Source: Leptolyngbya sp. FACHB-8
GTDB lineage: Bacteria > Cyanobacteriota > Cyanobacteriia > Elainellales > Elainellaceae
Assembly (NCBI RefSeq): GCF_014695575.1
Contig: NZ_JACJOO010000087.1
Location: 124,001 to 188,000, forward strand
Direction: 5' to 3'
Length of the DNA stretch: 64,000 nt
The notes beneath the pieces were generated by a model that was not told the origin of the DNA, did no database searches, and was given only the letters and a program-made list of their open reading frames with translations. Within the stretch, counting starts at the first letter, position 1, and every line of letters starts with the position of its first letter. A program made the position numbers and the translations under genes. Below are positions 50,962-60,371 of the stretch, in pieces.

Positions 50962-51495
50962 TTATGGAGATCCCTCATCCAAAATTGTGCCCTCCGTATT
51001 AGCCTTCTCCAGGTTAGTACCGCTCAGATTTGCCTGGTTCAGTTCTGCTGCTTGTAGGTTGGCTTGGGAAAGATCGGCAATGGATAGGTTGGCGCCACTC
51101 AAGTCAGCGTGTTCTAGATTAGCTGCACGTAGATCGGCCTGGCTCAAATCGGCTTCATTCAGACTGGCTTCGGTTATATCAGCTAGAGCCATTTCGGAAT
51201 GGCTCAGGTTGGTATTGTCCAATACGGCACCATGCAAAATAGCTCCATCTAAAATGGCGTCCTGTAAGTCTGCGCCCCGCAAATTGGCGTTGGTTAGATC
51301 AGCACCATTGAGGTCAGCATGGTGTAAACGAGCATTGCTGAGGTTGGCGTAACTCAAGTTGGCTCCATTCAAATCCGCCTCATCCAAGATGATGCCACTT
51401 AAATTGGCTCCTACTAAGCTGGCTTCGCTCAGGTTAATACCACTAAAGTCTCTTCTGCCTTTGGAATATTCATCCAGAATTTCTATGAGTTCCAT
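50962..51495 (-). CDS. Pentapeptide-repeat protein
   Basis: After ~20 residues, nearly the whole 177-aa chain follows A(D/N)LxxA-type five-residue repeats (about 28 copies, e.g. LNGANLSYANLSNARL), which fold as a right-handed quadrilateral beta-helix. No signal peptide or other domain is present. Cytoplasmic pentapeptide proteins are common in cyanobacteria and mostly of unknown function; a gyrase-mimic role is not supported without further features. The gene start overlaps the 3' end of the small upstream ORF by 13 bp, suggesting coupled translation. Confidence 0.92.
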   Translation of the reverse strand: MELIEILDEYSKGRRDFSGINLSEASLVGANLSGIILDEADLNGANLSYANLSNARLHHADLNGADLTNANLRGADLQDAILDGAILHGAVLDNTNLSHSEMALADITEASLNEADLSQADLRAANLEHADLSGANLSIADLSQANLQAAELNQANLSGTNLEKANTEGTILDEGSP

Positions 51496-51695
51496 GAATG
51501 AGTTTCCTTAATCTCTGTGCGTATAGCTCTATAGCAAAAACCTCTGGGCGTCTGTCCTTGTTTCGACTCCAGAGGTTTATGCATTTCGTACTCCTCACAC
51601 CTCTTCATCATCCACCGAATTTCTTCCAAAAACCATATTCCTTGTGGCAGATCATAAACTGGTCGAGGCTTATCTCTCTCCCGCTTAAGGCTCAT
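51483..51695 (-). CDS. Possible 70-aa protein overlapping the pentapeptide gene
   Basis: The product is basic and aromatic (RDKPRPVYDLPQGIWFLEEI, then RWMMKRCEEYEMHKPLE), looks like a real small globular or helical protein, and its stop lies 13 bp inside the start of the pentapeptide gene on the same strand. The overlap is what one sees in translationally coupled pairs. No family is recognised, and a Shine-Dalgarno is not clear, so it could also be a chance ORF. Confidence 0.45.
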   Translation of the reverse strand: MSLKRERDKPRPVYDLPQGIWFLEEIRWMMKRCEEYEMHKPLESKQGQTPRGFCYRAIRTEIKETHSWNS

Positions 51696-52273
51696 AAATA
51701 GGAAGTAACCACAGTAATCCTAAGTAATTTTTGAAAAGAAGGGTAAGCACAGCACTATTCCGATTTAATCTTTGCTTGGGCTGAGAGCACGAAGCACCTG
51801 CAGCTTGGATGCTTCAGCTTTGCAACTCATACAGGAATGCTGTCAAGCTCTACTATTGTTTATCTTCCAAAACTCAGGGGAGTGTTTTTTATTCCGCTAT
51901 AGACAAAATAATTCTCTTCAAGTGGTGGACGGCAAGTTGGTTAAGTAAGTATTTGGCGGATGAGCTTGAGATTGGCGATCGCCACATTAACAGCCTTCCT
52001 AGGAAGACGGGGCTTTCGACGCGCCCAGGTTATGAGTAGGATACTATAACTTTCAGCGTTACCCATTACGTCCAATCGCGTGATTGTTGGCGATCCTGCA
52101 ATGGGACAGCGATCGCTGTCCCATACTGCCGTTATTGCGGATTGGAGGGGTTATGTATGACTGTTACAACTGATAGTTTTACTTAAAGATGCCGAAGAGG
52201 CCGATAGTATCCCCTCGCAATTTTTTGAGTTAGTCACAGCGCACTGTCTTGCGCTGTTTGATAACAAGTAAGG

Positions 52274-52338
52274 TTAAATACCGATGATAAAAGTGGTACG
52301 ACGATTTGCATCGCGCCACTTTTATCATCGGTATTTAA
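52274..52338. repeat. 23-bp perfect palindrome
   Basis: Exact 23-bp arms (TTAAATACCGATGATAAAAG at the start) enclose a 19-bp loop that can itself partly pair (CGACGATTTGCATCGCG). Confidence 0.88.
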
Positions 52339-52481
52339 TCCGGCATGCTATGAGGTGTTGATTGTGTCGATCTTGCTCCAAGTATTCGGTTTGGAGACGG
52401 CCTTAAGGTTTTGCTACAGGGTGTGCGTTTACTTGCAGTAAGCTAACCTACTTGTCAGTTTATATACATCGTCATTTGAAT

Positions 52482-52544
52482 TGACTCAGTGTAGGAGTTG
52501 GTATGTGGCACCTGGCGCCATATACTAACTCCTACACTGAGTCA
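52482..52544. repeat. Palindrome with G-U compatible mismatches
   Basis: Arms of about 28 bp beginning TGACTCAGTGTAGGAGTT pair except at two positions. Both of these are G opposite T when read on the + strand, so an RNA from the + strand could pair throughout. Confidence 0.8.
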
Positions 52545-52903
52545 GTTTAGATACCAATATAGATAGAAATTAACGTTTAGATTGGCTCCATAAGAAGGTA
52601 AATAATGCAATTGTATAGTTTTGTATATATTTGCGTTCTAGATAGTTTTGTCTTTGAAGTATGTCCTATGAAACTGACATGAACTGATAACCGTTCTTGC
52701 ACTTCATGCACGTCTAATTTTGTCGCTGTTTTAGTTGATTACTGGTGCTTAGTTGTAATTGAATCTAGCTGCTCTAATCGGCTCTATTACTGGCTTGCAT
52801 CTAAAGGTAAACCTTAAATAGAGACTCAAGGATTCGTGCTGTCTGAATTTCTTTAGGTTACGTTTTCTCGGTTTTAAAGCTACTGAAAACTGTTTCTTCA
52901 GGG

Positions 52904-54127
52904 ATGAAATCTATGACAGAACCTAATGACACCCTTCTTGAATCAAGTGCCGCTGAACTGACTTTGGAGACCCCCTTTGTCTCTATTACTGAAACTATTG
53001 GGGACAATGCCAATGCTGATCTTGATGTTGATATCTTTCAGGTTACTTTGAATGCAGGAGATCGGTTAACGATTGATATTGATACCTTTGGTTATCCAGA
53101 AGATCTAACCGATTCTGTTTTAAGGCTGTTTGATGAGAATGGAGTCGAAGTGGCATTCAGCGATGATGGCGCGGCTCCTGATGAGCTTTGGTCATATGAT
53201 TCATTCATTAACTTTGTTGCCACTACATCAGGTACCTACTACATTGGCGTGAGTGGCTATGGCAATAGTTGGTATGACCCCGTTACTGGAGCAAGTGGTA
53301 CAAGCGGTGCCACGGGTAATTACACCCTTGATATGACTCTCTCAGTCGATGCACCCATCATTGGTACGCCCGAAGCTGATAGCCTGACTGGAACAGAGTT
53401 TGATGACACAATTTCGGGTTTGGCTGGTGCTGACCTCATTGCCGCTCTCGGTGGCGGTGATGAGGTAAATGCGGGTGAAGGTAACGATGTAGTAAGTGGT
53501 GGGCTAGGAAACGATTCGATTGACGGTGGGCAAGGGAATGACCAACTCCTGGGAGAGAGCGGGGATGACACGATCTCCGGGGGAAGTGGTGCCGACCTGA
53601 TCATCGGTGACGAAGACGAAAACTACGATTTTGGTTATGACCAATTATTTGGTGGAGGTGGTAGTGACACAATCTTTGGTGGAGACGCTGATGATTGGCT
53701 TACTGGCGGTGAAGGAGATGACCAGCTTGATGGAGGGTATGCCTCTGACTATCTCGAAGGGGGAAATGGAAATGACCTTCTACGGGGATGGGGGGGATAT
53801 TACGAAATCGATTATTTAACCGGGGGGAACGGAAGAGATACGTTCATACTGGGAGACGAAGAAAGCGCTTTCTATGATGATGGAGATCCTTCCTCGACGG
53901 GCGATCTTGACTATGCTCTCATTACAGATTTCAACGTTTTGAGGGACACAATTCAACTACATGGCTCAGCCGATTCTTATACTCTGGATTACTTTGTTGA
54001 TTACTCGGGAATCCAAAGCGCGGCTCTTGTTCTGGATGGGGCTAGCGGTAGAGCTGAAACGATCGCCATCCTCCAAAACGTTGTAGGTGCTCTTGATCTG
54101 ACCAGCTCAGCGTTTCAGTACGTTTAG
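52904..54127 (+). CDS. RTX calcium-binding repeat protein with PPC-like domain
   Basis: Residues ~40-145 form a bacterial pre-peptidase C-terminal (PPC)-like beta-sandwich (DVDIFQVTLNAGDRLTIDID, GTYYIGVSGYGN). Residues ~155-310 carry about a dozen GGxGxDxUx nonapeptide RTX repeats (GNDSIDGGQGNDQLLGESGDD), which fold as calcium-binding beta-rolls. A C-terminal beta-rich tail (DYALITDFNVLRDTIQLHG) is typical of type I-secreted RTX proteins. No N-terminal signal peptide is present, consistent with type I (TolC-dependent) secretion, though no transporter gene is nearby. Start ATG 52904 or 52913 (AGGGA before the latter). No enzymatic domain is seen; a surface or extracellular binding role is likely. 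Confidence 0.9.
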   Translation: MKSMTEPNDTLLESSAAELTLETPFVSITETIGDNANADLDVDIFQVTLNAGDRLTIDIDTFGYPEDLTDSVLRLFDENGVEVAFSDDGAAPDELWSYDSFINFVATTSGTYYIGVSGYGNSWYDPVTGASGTSGATGNYTLDMTLSVDAPIIGTPEADSLTGTEFDDTISGLAGADLIAALGGGDEVNAGEGNDVVSGGLGNDSIDGGQGNDQLLGESGDDTISGGSGADLIIGDEDENYDFGYDQLFGGGGSDTIFGGDADDWLTGGEGDDQLDGGYASDYLEGGNGNDLLRGWGGYYEIDYLTGGNGRDTFILGDEESAFYDDGDPSSTGDLDYALITDFNVLRDTIQLHGSADSYTLDYFVDYSGIQSAALVLDGASGRAETIAILQNVVGALDLTSSAFQYV

Positions 54128-54150
54128 ATATTCGTGATCATCTCTTGAAC

Positions 54151-54187
54151 AAAAGAGAGCATTGGGCTAATCCCAATGCTCTCTTTT
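54151..54187. terminator. Bidirectional terminator between the RTX and BON genes
   Basis: A 16-bp perfect stem (AAAAGAGAGCATTGGG / CCCAATGCTCTCTTTT) with a 5-nt loop has A/T tails on both sides and lies 24 bp after one stop and 23 bp before the other, so it can end both converging transcripts. Confidence 0.9.
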
Positions 54188-54209
54188 AAGCCAATGCGCT
54201 GTTTTCTGA

Positions 54210-54716
54210 TTAACCGACTGGAACGGTTGGATCTGCTGGTTTTTCGCTGTTACTACCGTCAGGTTGAGCAGGAGCTACGGTGGCATTGACCGTTACATCC
54301 TTTACTCCCTTAATCTCTCGGGCCAGTGGATCAATGCGGTCGAACTGGGGCAGTGTCGGAACCGTTCCTGAAATCGTCACAATTCCATCCTGCGAGTCTA
54401 CCGTTAACTGGCTGGCCGGCAAATTGGCTTCCAGTTTACTGCGAACCTCGCTCTCAAGATCTGCATCGGCCCGCTCGGTATCGCCGCCTGTGGCATTGTT
54501 CCGCTGCTCTCGGGCACGGATGTCAGACTCCAACTGCCGACGGCGGAGATCGCTCATGCCATCCCCTTCAATTTTCTGCGCTTCATTTGTTTCAGGTGGC
54601 TGACCAAGCTGGGAGGTTTGGTCAGGAGCATCCGGGGCTGTTTGAGCTGTGTTGCTACAGGCGACACCACCCAGTAGCAGGGTGCTACTTAATAACAACA
54701 TCGGTAATGCTTTCAT
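54210..54716 (-). CDS. BON-domain lipoprotein
   Basis: The 168-aa precursor has a lipoprotein signal (MKALPMLLLSSTLLLGGVAC with Cys at residue ~20). A low-complexity, Gln/Asp/Glu-rich spacer follows, then a BON domain (~residues 85-150; LESEVRSKLEANLPASQLTV, VTISGTVPTLPQ, VKDVTVNA), a fold that binds phospholipid or helps envelope integrity in OsmY-like proteins. AAGGAGTC lies about 6 bp before ATG 54716, so the longer frame to 54767 is rejected. It is transcribed in the same direction as, and downstream of, the two stress-module paralogues, suggesting an envelope-stress theme. Confidence 0.88.
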   Translation of the reverse strand: MKALPMLLLSSTLLLGGVACSNTAQTAPDAPDQTSQLGQPPETNEAQKIEGDGMSDLRRRQLESDIRAREQRNNATGGDTERADADLESEVRSKLEANLPASQLTVDSQDGIVTISGTVPTLPQFDRIDPLAREIKGVKDVTVNATVAPAQPDGSNSEKPADPTVPVG

Positions 54717-54749
54717 GGTGACTCCTTGAATGAATACGGATTGTTCAAA

Positions 54750-54840
54750 TAACGCGATGGGCAACATTGCCGATCTTTCTGGGAGTAGCCTTTCCTGCCT
54801 GGCTCCAAGGCGGTAGCCTCATGCGTTGCCCATCGCGTTA
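54750..54840. repeat. Long hairpin between the BON and stress-module genes
   Basis: Outer arms TAACGCGATGGGCAAC / GTTGCCCATCGCGTTA pair perfectly over 16 bp; the 59-bp interior has smaller complementary patches. It sits between the 3' end of the 54880-57180 gene and the BON start, so it may end that transcript. Confidence 0.8.
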
Positions 54841-54879
54841 ATGAGAGTTGGGCTGAGCGGCTGCCCGAACACCGTTCTC

Positions 54880-57180
54880 CTATCCCTGCCGAGGATCCTG
54901 TCGGTTGTCCACAATGATCACCTCAGGATCTGTGTTGGGTCGGATGTTTTTCTGCTGTGTGCGATCGCGCCGTTCCGTAACGCTTCGTTCATCACGAATG
55001 CCCAACCGATCGCTTTCTCGGGCGGGAGGGCGCTCGACTACAGTACCGTCCCGGCGAACACCAGGGGTTGTTGCTCCATGGGTTTGCACTTTTGTAGCCT
55101 CAAAGCTTTCCCATTCGTGAATGTGGTGCCGCTTCAGAATCGGTTCTGCACGACGAATATCCGCCTCGTTACCATCGATGATGATCAGATCATCACCGCG
55201 ATGAAATCGCTCATTGTAAATGCGAGCTCGATGTTCAGGAATACCCAGGCCAACCAGAGCCCCAACAATTCCCCCAGCGGCAGCACCAATTGCGCTGCCT
55301 GCCAGGGCAGTGACGATCGCCGTTGCGACAGCGCCCCCCTTAACAACCGGCCCGATGCCTGGAATGGCAAGGGCTCCCAGGCCCACTAGAAAACCTCCTA
55401 AGCCACCTACAGCAGCGCCCGTCGTGGCACCAGCCTTGGCACCTTCATCGGCTTTGTTGCCTGCGTGCTGGTTGATATCTACCCCGGCCACACTAGAGCC
55501 TCGGCCTGTATCCCGGGCCAGGATAGAAACCTGATCCATGGAGAAGCCGGAATTTTTCAGTTCAGAGAGGGCTGCTTCTGTATGTTGCCGTTTCGTAAAT
55601 AGGCCAATAGCCCGGTAATGTTGGGACGGGCGAGCCGCAGCAGGCGACGGGTTCGCCGTAGAAGGTGGGGGTGGAACGGGTGCTGAGGATGACATAGCCG
55701 TTACGGGCGGCGGTGGAACGGGTGCTGAGGATGACATGGCCGTCACGGGTGGCGGCGGAACGGGTGCTGAGGATGATACAGGCGTAACTGGCGACGGTGG
55801 GACGGGCGAGGATGACACGGGTGCCGCAGGAGGTGGCGGGACAGGGGAGGATGACCTAACTGTTGGGGACGGCACAGGTGTCGAAGATGATGCCATCGCC
55901 GCGGGAGGTGGCGGAGGAGCAGGCTTACTAGCCGGTGGTAAGGGGCTAGTACCTGCCACACTGACAGGCGGCTGATCGACGACCGTATCTGGCTTGGATG
56001 GCCCTGTAGCCGGATGCTCAACGGTTGAGTCAAAAACATCCCAGGAGGTCATGCCACAGGTTGCCAGAATGGCGGCTGCACGGTGAATTTCTTCTTCAGT
56101 ACCGCTGACAGCAACCAGATAATCTCCTCGATCTAATCGCTCATCATAGACGTGAGTGCGATTGCCTGGAATGTTGTAACGGGCTGCTTCTAAGCGATCG
56201 CGCAGATCCAACCCAGAAAATGCGTCTCGGTGCTCGATGCGTCGTGCAATCAAGGAAACACCGCTAAGGGGGAAGTTGGCATGACGCAGCCGAGTGATGG
56301 CCTCTTCTGCATTGTGGCGATTGGCGTAGCTGGCGATCGCGCGCTGCCTCACGCCAGTTCCTGAAGCCTCTGGCACTGGCACTGGCACTGGCACTGGTGC
56401 CCCAGTAACAACAGGTTGGTGAACCCCAGGGTGGCTATGGCGAGAACGCCGATAGAAGGGCTCCTCCAATGACCGGATTGGGAGAGACTCGTCATGAACA
56501 TGAACGTCATGGGGGCCTGGTGTCTCATGCACAACCACAGAAGACCCAGCCATAGGATGATGGTTGGCGTGGTGATGGCGGGAGTGACGGTAGTATGGTT
56601 CCTCCAGAGTACGGGTTCCGGTATCGGGCGCGTCGTATACGTTGTAAGCATCAATCCTGCGATGGTGCAGAGCCTGCTCGACGCGGGCGATTTCGTCATC
56701 GGAACCATCTACGACCAGCAGGTATTCTCCCCGCATAATGCGATCGTGGTAGTGCCGCGCATCCCGTTCAGGAATACCTAAACCAATCAGAGCACCCAAG
56801 AGCCCGCCAGCAACGGCCCCAATTCCAGTGCCTGCGAGAGTGGTGGCGACAGCGGTTGCTATTGCCCCAGCCAACATGATCGGCCCTACCCCTGGAATGG
56901 CTAACGTGCCCAGGCCTACCAGTAACCCCGTTAGAGTTCCGAGTAGACCTCCGGTTATAGCGCCCGATATGGCTCCTTCATCCGATTTGTTGCCGACGTG
57001 GCTTGTATGGGCTCTCTCCTCCCGGGGCTGTGGACCTCGGGCAACGATAGAAACCCGCTCCATGGGAAAACCGGAAGCTCGCAGGTCGCTCAGAGCCTCC
57101 TCGGCCGCACGCTGGTTCGGAAATGCTCCAATCGCACGCCGATGTCTACCCATACCCGAATCAGAATGACCAAATACCAT
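54880..57180 (-). CDS. Triple-module YflT-like stress protein A with Pro-rich linker
   Basis: Three modules, each a YflT/general-stress-17M-like alpha/beta domain: module 1 (RRAIGAFPNQRAAEEALSDL ...) plus a Gly-zipper membrane-like segment (GALTG-/GLLVGLGTLAIPGVGP) and a C-terminal strand pair (RGEYLLVVDGSDDEI); module 2 the same without the Gly segment; module 3 complete. A linker of about 130 residues is rich in (S/A)PVPPPP, with about three near-identical ~42-bp DNA repeats near 55660-55800. AGAGGTGG lies ~5 bp before ATG 57180. Family members are induced by heat or salt; the Gly-zipper could insert into or self-associate at a membrane. There is no signal peptide. It is a paralogue of the next gene. 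Confidence 0.82.
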   Translation of the reverse strand: MVFGHSDSGMGRHRRAIGAFPNQRAAEEALSDLRASGFPMERVSIVARGPQPREERAHTSHVGNKSDEGAISGAITGGLLGTLTGLLVGLGTLAIPGVGPIMLAGAIATAVATTLAGTGIGAVAGGLLGALIGLGIPERDARHYHDRIMRGEYLLVVDGSDDEIARVEQALHHRRIDAYNVYDAPDTGTRTLEEPYYRHSRHHHANHHPMAGSSVVVHETPGPHDVHVHDESLPIRSLEEPFYRRSRHSHPGVHQPVVTGAPVPVPVPVPEASGTGVRQRAIASYANRHNAEEAITRLRHANFPLSGVSLIARRIEHRDAFSGLDLRDRLEAARYNIPGNRTHVYDERLDRGDYLVAVSGTEEEIHRAAAILATCGMTSWDVFDSTVEHPATGPSKPDTVVDQPPVSVAGTSPLPPASKPAPPPPPAAMASSSTPVPSPTVRSSSPVPPPPAAPVSSSPVPPSPVTPVSSSAPVPPPPVTAMSSSAPVPPPPVTAMSSSAPVPPPPSTANPSPAAARPSQHYRAIGLFTKRQHTEAALSELKNSGFSMDQVSILARDTGRGSSVAGVDINQHAGNKADEGAKAGATTGAAVGGLGGFLVGLGALAIPGIGPVVKGGAVATAIVTALAGSAIGAAAGGIVGALVGLGIPEHRARIYNERFHRGDDLIIIDGNEADIRRAEPILKRHHIHEWESFEATKVQTHGATTPGVRRDGTVVERPPARESDRLGIRDERSVTERRDRTQQKNIRPNTDPEVIIVDNRQDPRQG

Positions 57181-57782
57181 GTTTTCCACCTCTGCAATAA
57201 CTACAAATTCATCTGGTGCTAAAAAATTAATGATTAACTTCTAAAATTGCTGTTCTGATGGGTTCGTGGGTCCAATCCATCGAGACGGGATAATGCTTGT
57301 TCAGCTTTTATGCGTTGTTTATAGCTATATGGAGTCTCCCCCTGCCGGTTTTCATTCCTGTAACCGATGTATGCAACCTGAGAGCCAACTTCTCGACCGC
57401 TACTGGCAAAAACGTCTGTAAGCCATAGAGGCCGATTGATGACATTGCATAACGCTTTGTTCAATAACAGCTCTTTTATGGCTGACCCTGCTTGTATTTT
57501 GTTGTACCTCTTTTAAGCTATCGGCTCAAATAGTTGTAATCCTCTATCTTTCGGGCTGTTTGGGGTGTTGGAGAGGTACGCCTCAAAAGGTGTTTAATAG
57601 AACAGTCCTTGAGAATCTGAACTATCTATTAGCCTTTCTGAGCTGGTGAGGTATGGGAAATGGATGTGGATTTTGTTCCACACCCATCCCTCACGGGAGC
57701 GGAAAATGCTGTATTTTCCCGTTTGTAAAGTGCTTGCAGAAACAAACGTTCTAAAGTGAACAAGCCAGATTTGCAACAGCCC
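57181..57782. other. 602-bp gap between the two stress-module paralogues
   Basis: Contains the leader of gene A, a 76-aa minus-strand ORF at 57234-57464 without convincing support, and a small hairpin around 57698-57721 (GGAAAATgctgtATTTTCC). No other feature is clear. Confidence 0.5.
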
Positions 57783-59819
57783 TTATTGAGCTTGATTTCG
57801 ATGATCAATCATGATTACTTCTGGCATAGGAGTAATCACTTTTTTGACTGTTTGAGGGCGATCGCCCTGATCATTCCAGTATGATTCACTCCCATCAATG
57901 CCCCGGACAGACTGAGCTCGTTCCTCAATACCGAGACGTTTATTACTATAGGGCTCAGGATGCTGGGGAAGCAGTCCATCTGGGTTTGCTTCCGAAGGTG
58001 GCATCACATTAGTACGAGGATAATTTGCGCCAAACGTTTCCCATGTATGAACATGGTGCTGTTTCAGAATGGCTTCTGCGCGCAGGATACTTGCATCACT
58101 TCCATCAATAATGACGAGAGCATTTCCTTTGTGGAAGCGATCGCCATACACCCGTGCAAAGTTCTCAGGGACCCCTTCCTGCATCAAGGCTTTAACCAAA
58201 CTTTCATCCCCGTTGCCGATAGTACTGGTACTGACCAGAGTTGCAGCGATCGCCATAGCCGTCGCGCCTCCTGCAATAACAGGCCCGATTCCAGGAATGG
58301 TTAGAGTTCCCATTCCCACCAGAAGGGTGTCCAAACTTGGGGTTGCTGAATTTGTTCGAGTGTTTCTACTGGCTCTACTGCCTTTTTGGGGTTGAGAGTC
58401 AACATCGACACTCTGGGATGAACGGTTTTTCTCCTTCACAAGCAGAGAAACCTGTTCCATGGGAAAGCCTATAGTCCGCAGTTCTGACAAAGCGCTTTCC
58501 ATTCCTCGCCGTTGATAAAAGACCCCCACAGCTCGATAGTGTTGCGGTTGTGTAGAGACTGGAGGTAGAACAACCCCAGCAGGAGGCGGAGGCGGAGCCG
58601 GTTTCGCGATAGCTGTATAGATGACTTCGATGGTTGGAATTGTGCGTTTTGAATGTACAGTTTCACTTTGAACTTCAGTAGGAGTTGGTAGCACTGGAGG
58701 CACTGGTGGGGGCACTGGTGGCACCGGGGGCATATTTGTAACAGGCTCTACCTCGGCAACAGCAGGTTGGGGGCGCTCAACCCTAGCATCTCCTCCCAGT
58801 GTTGCCGTTGAGTTAATCCGCATGGGGTCAAAGACCTGCCACGAAGTCACTCCATAGGCCGCCAAAACGTCGGCAGCATACTGGATCTCCTGCTCCCCTC
58901 CGCTGACAATCACCAGGCACTCTCCCCGCTCCAATTGCTCGTCATATTGTTGAGCGCGATCGGTAGGGACTCCGTAGCGAGCTGTTTCGAAGCGATCGCG
59001 CAAGTCAACTCCTACAAACAAATTGGGGTACTCTACCCGGCGTGTAATCACCGACAGGTTCGTTAGAGGAAACCCAGCTTGTCCCAGGGCTGCGATCGCT
59101 CCTCCCGCTATCTGATCATTTGGAAACGTGGTAATTCCATGCTTGCTACGGCCAACAGCAATGGTGCCATACCGCTGTATGGGTCTGGGCAGAAACGGTT
59201 GGGTTTGCATAGAGTGATGCTGTACCGGTGCTGTTACGGCGGGTGTGGTCGAGGCAGCCGCAGAGGCAGGCATGTCATAAATTCGATAGGCAGCTATCCC
59301 ACGGCGATGCAGAATGTACTCGGCTTGGGCAATTTCGCGATCGGTTCCCTCTACCATGATGAGGTATTCGCCTCGCACGATGCGATCGTGATAGTCTTTC
59401 GCCTCTTCTTCCGGAATCCCTAAACCAACCAGTGCTCCCAACAAACTGCCGGTTACTGCTCCAATGGCCGTGCCTGCCAGAGTTGTGGCGATCGTCGTTG
59501 CTGTTGCCCCTGCCAGCATTACAGGGCCAATTCCCGGAATAGCTAGGCTACCCAGACCTACTAACAAGCCTGCAAGCGTTCCCAATGCACCACCGGCGGC
59601 AGCACCCAGAGCTGCGCCGTCATCCGCCTTCGTCTCGTGGGCAATTTCGCTGAGCTTTCCTTTGCGATCGCGATCGCGCGTAATGATGGAAACCCGCTCC
59701 ATAGGAAAGCCGGAGTCTCGCAGTTCATGCAGAGCTTGCGTTGCTATGCGGCGGTTTGGAAACGTTCCAATGGCCCGACGATGTCTGTTACTAGTTGTAT
59801 GGGAACGGCTGGCTACCAT
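57783..59819 (-). CDS. Triple-module YflT-like stress protein B
   Basis: The 678-aa protein has the same order as its neighbour. Module 1 (RRAIGTFPNRRIATQALHEL, then Gly-zipper GALGTLAGLLVGLGSLAIPG and RGEYLIMVEGTDREI) is complete, module 2 lacks the Gly segment, and a Pro-rich stretch (PPVPPVPPPVPP) follows. Module 3 (HYRAVGVFYQRRGMESALSEL) has an eroded Gly-zipper with a Ser/Arg/Asn-rich insert in place of the N-terminal half. AGAGGT precedes ATG 59819 by about 9 bp, much like gene A. The pair probably arose by tandem duplication and is expressed from separate promoters. Role presumably in envelope or osmotic stress, by family only. Confidence 0.82.
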   Translation of the reverse strand: MVASRSHTTSNRHRRAIGTFPNRRIATQALHELRDSGFPMERVSIITRDRDRKGKLSEIAHETKADDGAALGAAAGGALGTLAGLLVGLGSLAIPGIGPVMLAGATATTIATTLAGTAIGAVTGSLLGALVGLGIPEEEAKDYHDRIVRGEYLIMVEGTDREIAQAEYILHRRGIAAYRIYDMPASAAASTTPAVTAPVQHHSMQTQPFLPRPIQRYGTIAVGRSKHGITTFPNDQIAGGAIAALGQAGFPLTNLSVITRRVEYPNLFVGVDLRDRFETARYGVPTDRAQQYDEQLERGECLVIVSGGEQEIQYAADVLAAYGVTSWQVFDPMRINSTATLGGDARVERPQPAVAEVEPVTNMPPVPPVPPPVPPVLPTPTEVQSETVHSKRTIPTIEVIYTAIAKPAPPPPPAGVVLPPVSTQPQHYRAVGVFYQRRGMESALSELRTIGFPMEQVSLLVKEKNRSSQSVDVDSQPQKGSRASRNTRTNSATPSLDTLLVGMGTLTIPGIGPVIAGGATAMAIAATLVSTSTIGNGDESLVKALMQEGVPENFARVYGDRFHKGNALVIIDGSDASILRAEAILKQHHVHTWETFGANYPRTNVMPPSEANPDGLLPQHPEPYSNKRLGIEERAQSVRGIDGSESYWNDQGDRPQTVKKVITPMPEVIMIDHRNQAQ

Positions 59820-60371
59820 CGCGAATTACCTCTGCAATCACACCTAATTTCAAAAACTTAAAGGCTTTTCTATTACCTGTTTACCCAATAAGCCTGTTAT
59901 CCGGGTTTACTTACAAGCTCAAACAAAATAAATTGAGGTAGTTATTTCAATCTGCTACGACCCAAAAATTACAGTAATAAACTGCAAAACAGAGCAAATC
60001 AGAAATAGAAAATACCTCTGATTGATAAACTCTCACAGAGTCGACACTATGACTTTTCCTTGCCCACTCTCTATTCCATAGACCTGTCCTGAATGGGATG
60101 ATGCCTATTACTAGAAAACTTCAGTCTTTATAAATTATCGATTCAATCTGTTTTCATCCTCTACCTTTTGAGCCGTTTGCTAATTAGTAAATCTGTACCT
60201 GATGGATACACAGAATTTCGTACTCGACGGTTGAAGTTTGCCCATGAAGGTGTATGGGGCGAAGTATTTCCTACATGGGTAAACTTAAGCTGCTTATTGC
60301 TGAGTAAAGAGGGCATGACGATCGCCCATCCCGATGCCATAGTAGAAAAAACGTTGTGAGAGTCAGCAACA
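59820..60371. promoter_or_regulatory. Divergent region between stress protein B and HEAT gene
   Basis: The 552 bp separate divergent genes and so include both promoters. A 63-codon ORF (60168-60359) in the frame of the HEAT gene ends with TGA 12 bp before it; it shows no NTPase motif. No strong hairpins are present. Confidence 0.5.

Larger units (their letters stand above)
51696..52903. other. 1.2-kb gene-poor region with two palindromes
   Basis: I see no convincing gene here; a 76-aa ORF at 51809-52039 has weak coding character. Palindromes lie at 52274-52338 and 52482-52544. The rest is AT-rich and should hold the promoter of the RTX gene. Confidence 0.6.

Noticed and set aside
51809-52039. 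76-aa + strand ORF
   Set aside because: Composition is atypical, no Shine-Dalgarno or conserved-looking motif, and it lies in a gene-poor AT-rich stretch.
57234-57464. 76-aa minus-strand ORF between the stress paralogues
   Set aside because: No start signal, no recognisable motif; could be a degraded remnant but not supportable as a gene.
60168-60359. 63-codon ORF in frame with the HEAT gene, as a possible NACHT remnant
   Set aside because: It contains no Walker or NACHT-associated motif and ends in a stop before the HEAT start.
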